Assembly: GCA_022497155.1 (NCBI GenBank)
Contig: MU385734.1
Location: forward strand, 1 to 64,000
Direction of reading: 5' to 3'
Source: Whalleya microplaca
Taxonomy: Eukaryota > Ascomycota > Sordariomycetes > Xylariales > Xylariaceae
DNA: 64,000 nucleotides
Both the position numbers and the translations under genes were made by a program. Under the pieces are notes generated by a model. The model had not been told where the DNA came from and searched no databases. It saw only the letters and a program-made list of their open reading frames with translations. Positions 57,420 to 64,000 of the stretch are shown one piece after another (the stretch's first letter is position 1; each line of letters opens with the position of its first letter).

Positions 57420-60184
57420 ATGCAGGTTCTTCATCTGGCCACAGATATCCCAAAGGAGCCGCCGACGACACAGATATTTCGGGTACCCCCGAGCCCGCCT
57501 GCAACCGAGAAGGGGTCGAGAAGAGAGTCGAGCGCTGGCAGCGATTCGGGGATTGGGGGGTCGTCATGCGATCTCGACGACCCCGCAGCCGAGGGTCAAC
57601 GGATGTATCCTCTTCCACCGAGATGTAATCCCGACAACAAGGTGCTGGCCGAGGATCTCAAGACCCCAGATAGCCACGTCGTCCGCGACCCCCGATTAAT
57701 CCGCCTCACGGGTGTCCATCCTTTCAATGTGGAGGCGCCATTGAGTGAACTCTATAACGAGGGCTTCCTGACCTCGAAGGATCTCCATTATGTCCGCAAC
57801 CATGGGCCGGTCCCACGCGTGGAAGACTCCGAGATAATGGACTGGGAATTCACGATAGAAGGCATGGTAGAAAAGCCGATTAAGATGAGTCTGGCCCAGC
57901 TCCTCAAAGACTACGAGCAGGTCACGTATCCGGTCACTCTTGTCTGTGCGGGCAATCGGCGGAAAGAGCAGAACATCGTGAGGAAAACGAAAGGCTTCTC
58001 GTGGGGGCCCGCGGGCCTGTCAACGGCGCTGTGGACCGGGGTAGTAATTGGCGATCTGCTGAGAGCGGCTATGCCGAAGAGAAGAGCGAGGTACGTCTGC
58101 TTCGAAGGAGCCGATAAGCTGCCGAACGGTTACTACGGGACATCCATTAAACTGAACTGGTGTATGGATCCCAACCGGGGGGTCATGGTCGCTCACAAGA
58201 TGAATGGTGAGACGCTCGCTCCAGACCATGGAAAGCCGCTTCGGATCATCATCCCGGGACAGATCGGTGGCCGGAGCGTGAAGTGGTTAAAAAGGATCAT
58301 CGTCACGGCGGAGCCCAGTGATAACTGGTACCACATCTACGACAATAGGGTGCTGCCCACGACGATCACGCCGGAGATGAGCGCCGACTTGCCGGACACG
58401 TGGAAGGATGAGCGTTATGCCATTTACGACCTGAATACGAATAGTGCTATTGCTTATCCCGCTCACGACGAAAGGCTAACGATCACGGAAGACATAAAGA
58501 GTTATAGAGTGCGGGGGTACGCCTATGCCGGAGGCGGCAAGAGGGTAACGAGGGCCGAAGTCACGCTCGATAAGGGAAAGTCCTGGATCCTGGCCGATAT
58601 TTCGTATCCCGAAGACGCGTACCGTCTGGCGCCCGAGGGGGAGGAGCTGTTTGGTGGGCAATTGGACATGTCCTGGAGGGAAAGCTGCTTTTGTTGGTGC
58701 TTCTGGGAAGTAGACATTCTGGTGTCACAGTTGCAGGCGGCTGATGACATCATGATCCGGGTCATGGATGATTCCATGATGGTACAACCGCGAGACATGT
58801 ATTGGAGTGTACTGGGTATGATGAACAACCCCTGGTTCCGAGTCGTCATACACAAAGAGGACCACGCGCTACGGTTTGAGCACCCAACCGTGCCCAGGCT
58901 CATACCGGGCGGATGGATGGAGCGCGTCAAGAAGGCCGGCGGCAACTTATCCAACGGATACTGGGGCGAAAAGCTGTCTAATGAAGAAAGCGAGGTCAAG
59001 GTAGAGGAGCCGGCCAAGGTGATATGCATGGTGAACAAGGATATCAAACGGACAATCACAATTGACGAGCTAAGGAAACACGATGGAGAGAGCGAGCCGT
59101 GGTTTGTCGTCAATGGTGAGGTCTATGACGGGACGAAATTCTTAGAGGGGCATCCTGGTGGTGCGGCTTCCATCGTCGGGGCCGCCGGACAAGATGCCAG
59201 CGAGGAATTTCTCGCCATCCGTGAGTACTGCAGGGCAATCCCGACCGGGTCTTATGCTGACGCGATATTACAGACAGTGAAAATGCCAAAGCGATGATGG
59301 TAGATTACCACATCGGCACTCTCGACGCAGCGTCACAGGCCGCCCTAGCTGGTGGCGAAGGGGAGGCCGGCAAAGACGCAGCACCCCGGGAGACATTCCT
59401 TCAATCCAAGGTTTGGACCAAGGCGATCCTATCCGCCAAGACGAAGATATCTGCCGACACGAAGGTGTTCACCTTCAAGCTGGAGCACGCCGAGCAGACC
59501 TCCGGTCTTCCAATAGGTCAACACTTGATGATGCGCCTACGCGATCCGGTCACGCGCGAGGCCATCATCCGCGCTTATACCCCTATCTCCGAAGTGAGCG
59601 ATAAGGGCAAAATCGACGTACTAATCAAGGTGTATTATGACACACCGGAAAAGAAAGGCGGAAAAATGACCCAGGCATTAGACGCGATCCCCGTCGGTCA
59701 CTTCGTCGACTTCAAGGGCCCCATCGGCAAGTTCGAGTACCTCGGGCAGGGCCAGTGCAGCATCTCCGGCCAGCGGCGAAAGGTTGGGCGCTTCATCATG
59801 ATCTGCGGCGGCTCCGGGATCACGCCGATCTTCCAGGTCCTCCGGGCCGTGATGAGCGACCGCGAGGACCCGACGTTCTGCCTCGTCCTCGACGGCAACC
59901 GCCTCGAGGAGGATATCCTCTGCAGGGACGACCTCGACCGTATGGTCGCGGGCCAGGATCATAAATGCCGCCTGCTCTACACGTTAAGCAAGCCAGACCC
60001 GTCTTGGACTGGCTTGCGGGGTCGCATGAACAAAGAGCTCTTCGAGAGGGAAGTGGGTCCCTGCCAGGCTCGCCCCAACGGCGAGGATCTGGTGCTCGTG
60101 TGCGGACCCGAAGCCCTCGAGAAGAGCGTACGTTCTATATTTGCGGGGATGGGCTGGAAAGACGACGACTTGTTGTTTTTCTGA
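57420..60184 (+). CDS. niaD: Nitrate reductase (NADPH), eukaryotic Mo-pterin/heme/FAD type
   Basis: Cytosolic enzyme reducing nitrate to nitrite, first step of nitrate assimilation. Two exons; the intron at 59221-59273 (53 nt) splits the cytochrome b5 domain and joins EEFLAI to HSENAKAMM; 903 residues. Order: Ser/Pro-rich N-terminal extension (1-95); Mo-pterin domain with the Mo-ligand Cys176 in VTLVCAGNRRKEQN and KGFSWGPAGLSTALW; dimerisation domain (about 330-490); cytochrome b5 with heme ligands H578 (EGHPGGAAS) and H601 (HSENA); FAD domain with RAYTPIS (700-706) and GPIGKFEYLG; NADPH domain with CGGSGITP (778-785), LVCGPE (Cys877) and terminal LLFF. All key residues are present. No nitrite reductase or nitrate transporter gene is adjacent, unlike the crnA-niiA-niaD cluster of Aspergillus. 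Confidence 0.97.
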
Positions 60185-61803
60185 GCCTCTTGCCCACTTA
60201 GTATATAGCCTGGAGGACATCTCTGTATATATTCTTGCATAGGTATTCATGGTTGTGTTCCCTTCACGACCGGCGGATGATCTTTTTGGATATGGAATAT
60301 ACCACATAAGCGAGAAGGCATATTATGGAAATGCATACGATTATAAATTCAAGATACTTAAGCTACATGTCCCGTAGCACTATATTCCGATCTGATGAAC
60401 ATAATACTGCATGAATCGTAACAAATGGAGGTTGTGTGAATCAGCTACCCCATATGTCCGAGCTCCATCTCAACGAGCCACAGCTGTCATTGCTGGCCAG
60501 CCGTCACCTACCCTCATGAACCTGAAACGAACCAACCTGGCTTCATCAGGTACATTTCAAGTGGCAAGCTGTAAGGTTATAAGATGACCATTCAATTCTA
60601 CCTAATTAGGTCGGTCTAAGATTTTATCCCGATCATAGGTTGCCGGAAATGCATCTCCCCAGGCTATTATGTAATAGCAAATGCTGGTCAGCGATCACCG
60701 CGGAAGTATTCTCCGTACCTTTCACTTCCTGGCGCGAGCCCGGTTACGTCAATCTGTGAGGTACGGGCTAGTGGTCTCTAGACAAGGGTGAACAGACGCT
60801 CGGGAAAGTTCTATGTCGGATACTTGTAGTCGTGAGGACCCAGGCCATGAACATGCATCGCCATAAGCACGCCTTGCTCTAGTCTCTCGAAGTAGACATA
60901 TTTTCCCTGTACAAAACTCATCTGGTTATCTCTGTCGAACACTCTAGGTGTCGAGCAAAGTCGATGTTGTATCTGGCATAAGCAGCACGGGTCACCTTCG
61001 ATATTTCAACAAGATTAAACGGGGTTCAACGCTTACGCTGTTCTAGAAGAGGGTCAATCTCGGCGTGTATATGAAGACTGTGGTAGATTCACCAAGGGCG
61101 TCGCGGAGCCGCCGTGATTTTATTTATTTCATTTTATTCTATATGTAACGGCAACCAATGGATCCGGATGATGGGCATGTGTATTCTAGAGGTGTAAGCT
61201 GAACGTCCTTCAAGAATTAGACTAGAATGCTGAATAGTTGCATTGCCATCGATCAAATCCATTTAATTAGCACCAAAAACCATAACACTCTTTCATGACG
61301 GGAAAGAATACTCTACGCTCGGTCTTTACTGTCGTCAGACTCGTTTGCGCATGTTGTGGACACATAGTGTAAATTTGGTGTCTGACATGTTAGTATGAAC
61401 TTAACATAGGATACAATGTCATCATAAACGCCTATGTGAAGTCGGCATATCCATCTGATGGTAATATCTCGGTCTGGCCGCCTAAATAGTCTTATTACTT
61501 GTAGTGCTATCATAAACAGGCATAACTCGGTTCGTATGGTCTTCGCCAAACGAATATGTCATGTGAGCAATCATCGGCCTGTAGAATCCGAGCTCGCTTT
61601 TCGACATTGGCCATGCTCTGGATCGAAATCGTCACATCAACAGCGGTGTTTCTCTGAGCACTTACACTTACATAGCACGCGTTGCCTATACTGTGTTTGG
61701 ATACCCTTAGGACAGAGTGTTTGTAGCTTGTTTGCTTCCCATAATGGCCTCATCGTGATTGGGGACTGGACATATCATTATAAGAACAAATGTAGAGTTT
61801 AGC

Positions 61804-61842
61804 TTGATAGACACAATTGATAGACACAATTGATAGACACAC
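61804..61842. repeat. Three tandem 13-bp units
   Basis: TTGATAGACACAA occurs at 61804-61816 and 61817-61829, with a third copy at 61830-61842 that differs in the last base. Confidence 0.85.
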
Positions 61843-62484
61843 TATATAGAAGATCTAACACTATTGTTTCTTGTGCTAAGCAAGCGATATTGGGCAAAAC
61901 GAGGAAACCTGAAATGACCTCAGGAATAGACGGCTATTCAAGACGAATCTGAGGTTCCTTGAGAGCGGCTAGCAGATCCTACTTGGGCTACACGTACGTG
62001 TTCTCTGTCCAACCATAATCCTGACTTATGTTGTGCTCGTTGATGTCCAACGTGCGTTGGCAATTTAAAGTCAGGACTAGAGGCTGTGCGAGGAGCACCA
62101 TCTATCAATAAGACTGGAGGAACGCCGCGGGTGGATTTGGCCTCTCAGCTTGAAGCTCTTGGTTTGGTATTCCTATGATTCACGAGAGTTGTGGCGGTGG
62201 AAGCGGGTAACAACATCACTTCTCAAGCATCATCACATGATTGGGCTGTCGAAACCCAGATCAGTCACTCAGTCCGTTCGATGTCGAAATCCGCAGGCAA
62301 TAGGCGCCGGCGCTGGTTAATTGCATAAGAATTCGGAGTCAAAGATCCAATGAGCTGACGAACATCGCCGTCTTCAATGTTGTTGGAACTGCACGCTGGT
62401 AAGGGGGGTTGGTACCGGGGTACCTCACTCCTGCCTACCTCACTAGGACCTCACTACGTTCACGGGCACCTTCCTAGCTACCGA

Positions 62485-62498
62485 GGTACCTAGGTACC
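62485..62498. repeat. 14-bp palindrome GGTACCTAGGTACC
   Basis: Identical to the palindrome at 42109-42122 and embedded in further TACCTA repeats, about 440 bp upstream of the Ran-binding-protein ATG. Confidence 0.8.
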
Positions 62499-62934
62499 TA
62501 CCTCTAGTAGATGCTTTAGGCTCCGGAAAAACAAGCATCCGAGCGAACCCACAATATATTGAACAGGAAGCTTGGACCGACCTATCTATTGTACCTACGG
62601 TAACTAGCCTGCATATACCCCCCTGTACCTACCTCGACGGGGCACAATGGGCACAACTCACTTTGACATCTCGTCACCACGCGCCGCACCCAACTTTCCT
62701 GAATTTCCTTTCCCATAACAACTTCTTTCACCCAACAACCTTTTTCACGCACCAGCTACCTCTTGATTGACTGTACCACAAGTTTTTTTTTCGGCTGAGC
62801 CCTGACACTGTACCTATCACCCACACACAGGCCACTCAAGCCCAAACTTGCATTCCTTGCAAACAAAATTCCTTCCTTTACCAAACCCCCACCTCTTCGC
62901 GACTCTTTCTATTCACAATCCTTCCTTTCTCTCA

Positions 62935-64000
62935 ATGGCGACCAACAACCGCAGTCCGACACCTGAACAAATCAGTACCGAAGATCCTGACACAGCTGCC
63001 GCGACCAAGGAACTGAGACACACTGCCATTTCCGAGAAACCTGACTTATCAACCATGCCTGCTACCAAGCTCGACAACCCCGCGCCCAAGGGCACCACTG
63101 CCGATGATAAGGCACCCGTGAAGGCGTCAACGCCCGATCGCGAATCTATCGAAGCACAGAAGGAGAGCATGAAGGACCTTGTATCGTCTCCTAAGAAGAA
63201 GCGTGCACATGACGAGGTCGACGGTCCCAAGGATGCTGCTCCCTTGGACCTCAACCGCGATGTCTCTCCGATCGGTGCCAACGGTATCACCTCGTTGAAC
63301 CGAACCGACCGATCTGAGCCCGAGAAGAAGCGTCCTCGCGACGTATCTAGCGAAGCTAAGGCTCCTGCCGATGAGGCTGCTGTAAGTATCGTCGCTCCTA
63401 GTCACTGCCTTCCACCTTTTCACTTGCTGTTCACTGACACTTCACTCACACTTCACAGACCTCCACCGAGTCAAACTCGGATGAGAATACCAAGGCCGAT
63501 GATGCCAAGGCCGATAATAAGAACGGAGAACCCACCACCAAGAAGCCGACAGAGGCAAAAGATGTGACCGAGTCCGAGAAGGACAAAAACACCACTACCA
63601 CCACCACGTCTGCCTCGGCTTTTAAGAGCTCGGGGATGTCGGGGTTTGCCGCTCAGGCATCACCCTTTCTCCAGGCCGGCACGAAGCCTCTATCTTCGTT
63701 TGCCAGCCCCTCCGGCTCGCAGTCGCCATTCGGCGCTGCTGCGACTACAACGACGGCATCTGCATTCGGCGGCAGCAGCTCCTCTAACGACGGCGCTTCA
63801 CCTTTCGGTCAGGTAGGCGCTGCACCAAAGCCTTTCGGAAGCGGCGTCTTCGGTGGAGGCTTTGGTAGCGCTCGTCTTGGAGGCGGCTCGCTTACAAGCT
63901 TTGGTCAGCCTGGCGGATCATTGCAGAGCGCGAAGCCGGCCAAGCCTTTCGGTGCACCCGTGAGCGACGAAGAGGATAACGATAACGAGGGAGACGACGG
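62935..64000 (+). CDS. Yrb2/Hba1-like FG Ran-binding protein (partial, 3' end outside window)
   Basis: Probably a nuclear Ran-binding export cofactor of the Yrb2/Hba1/RanBP3 type. The ATG at 62935 starts MATNNRSPTPEQ; exon 1 ends at 63381, the intron is 63382-63458, and exon 2 runs off the window, so 329 complete codons are visible. Seen: an acidic/Ser-Thr N-terminus; two basic nuclear-localisation-like patches, SPKKKRAHDEVD and EPEKKRPRDVSSE; a Thr-rich linker; then an FG-repeat region (SPFGAAA, SAFGGSS, SPFGQVG, KPFGSGVFGGGFG, SFGQPGG, KPFGAPVSDEEDNDNEGD). In the family a RanBD1 domain follows the acidic stretch at which this sequence stops; it cannot be checked here. An Nup50/Nup2-type nucleoporin is the alternative. 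The leader is C/T-rich. Confidence 0.68.

Larger units (their letters stand above)
60185..62934. other. Gap between nitrate reductase and the Ran-binding protein gene
   Basis: About 2.7 kb without a recognised gene. It contains three tandem 13-bp units (61804-61842) and the GGTACCTAGGTACC palindrome (62485-62498). The right end (about 62690-62934) is a C/T-rich leader ahead of the ATG at 62935. Confidence 0.45.

Noticed and set aside
1..64000. CRISPR array, operon, riboswitch or secondary-metabolite cluster
   Set aside because: No spaced direct repeats of CRISPR type and no polyketide synthase, peptide synthetase or terpene cyclase gene; the genome is eukaryotic with spliced monocistronic genes.

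Overview
The window is nuclear DNA of a filamentous ascomycete (Pezizomycotina, most likely a Sordariomycete). The evidence is short GT-AG introns of about 46-175 nt with CTAAC/CTGAC-like branch points, GC-rich coding exons separated by AT- and TA-richer gene-poor stretches, and a matching gene set: an APSES regulator, a class VI chitin synthase, a Neurospora-type complex I accessory subunit, the PRC2 subunit EED and NADPH nitrate reductase. No prokaryotic, viral or CRISPR feature was seen, and no secondary-metabolite cluster.

Layout. 0.97-2.7 kb: APSES/Xbp1-like transcription factor (+). 2.97-6.07 kb: co-chaperone Cns1 and histidinol-phosphate aminotransferase (both -). 6.87-8.25 kb: secreted GH76 (Dfg5/Dcw1-like) enzyme (-), with a 120-bp hAT-like MITE just past its stop. 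8.25-11.28 kb: no gene, but a 500-bp MITE with 44-bp inverted repeats. 11.28-12.2 kb: Cys-rich single-pass membrane protein (+). 12.66-12.73 kb: tRNA-Ala(AGC) (-) followed by a tRNA T-arm fragment. 12.7-15.8 kb: no gene. 15.84-17.87 kb: ten-exon EED (-). 17.9-24.4 kb: no gene until a PAS-domain protein (24.4-26.5 kb, +). 27.7-35 kb, a gene-dense block: Yip1-family membrane protein (+), uncharacterised protein (-), Rrn11 (-), F-box-like protein (+), complex I B13/NDUFA5-type subunit (-). 35.8-40.5 kb: Gvp36-like BAR protein and class VI chitin synthase (-). 40.5-46 kb: no gene. 46.1-48.2 kb: an NCS1 nucleobase permease, recognisable but broken. 48.76-49.45 kb: uncharacterised intronless gene (+). 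50.7-54.76 kb: eight-exon Upf2 (-). 57.4-60.2 kb: nitrate reductase (+). 62.9 kb to the end: N-terminal part of a Yrb2/Hba1-like FG Ran-binding protein (+, cut by the window edge).

The genes are mostly independent housekeeping functions (transcription, chaperoning, histidine synthesis, respiration, secretion, wall synthesis, mRNA surveillance, nitrate assimilation) rather than one pathway. The unusual content is in the gaps: two MITE-like elements with inverted repeats and target-site duplications, a permease pseudogene, a tRNA fragment in the tRNA-Ala trailer, and several gene-free stretches of 2.5-6.5 kb. I did not find a clearly new multi-gene system. Exon structures were derived by hand from reading frame, splice signals and family resemblance; every coding model given closes in frame.
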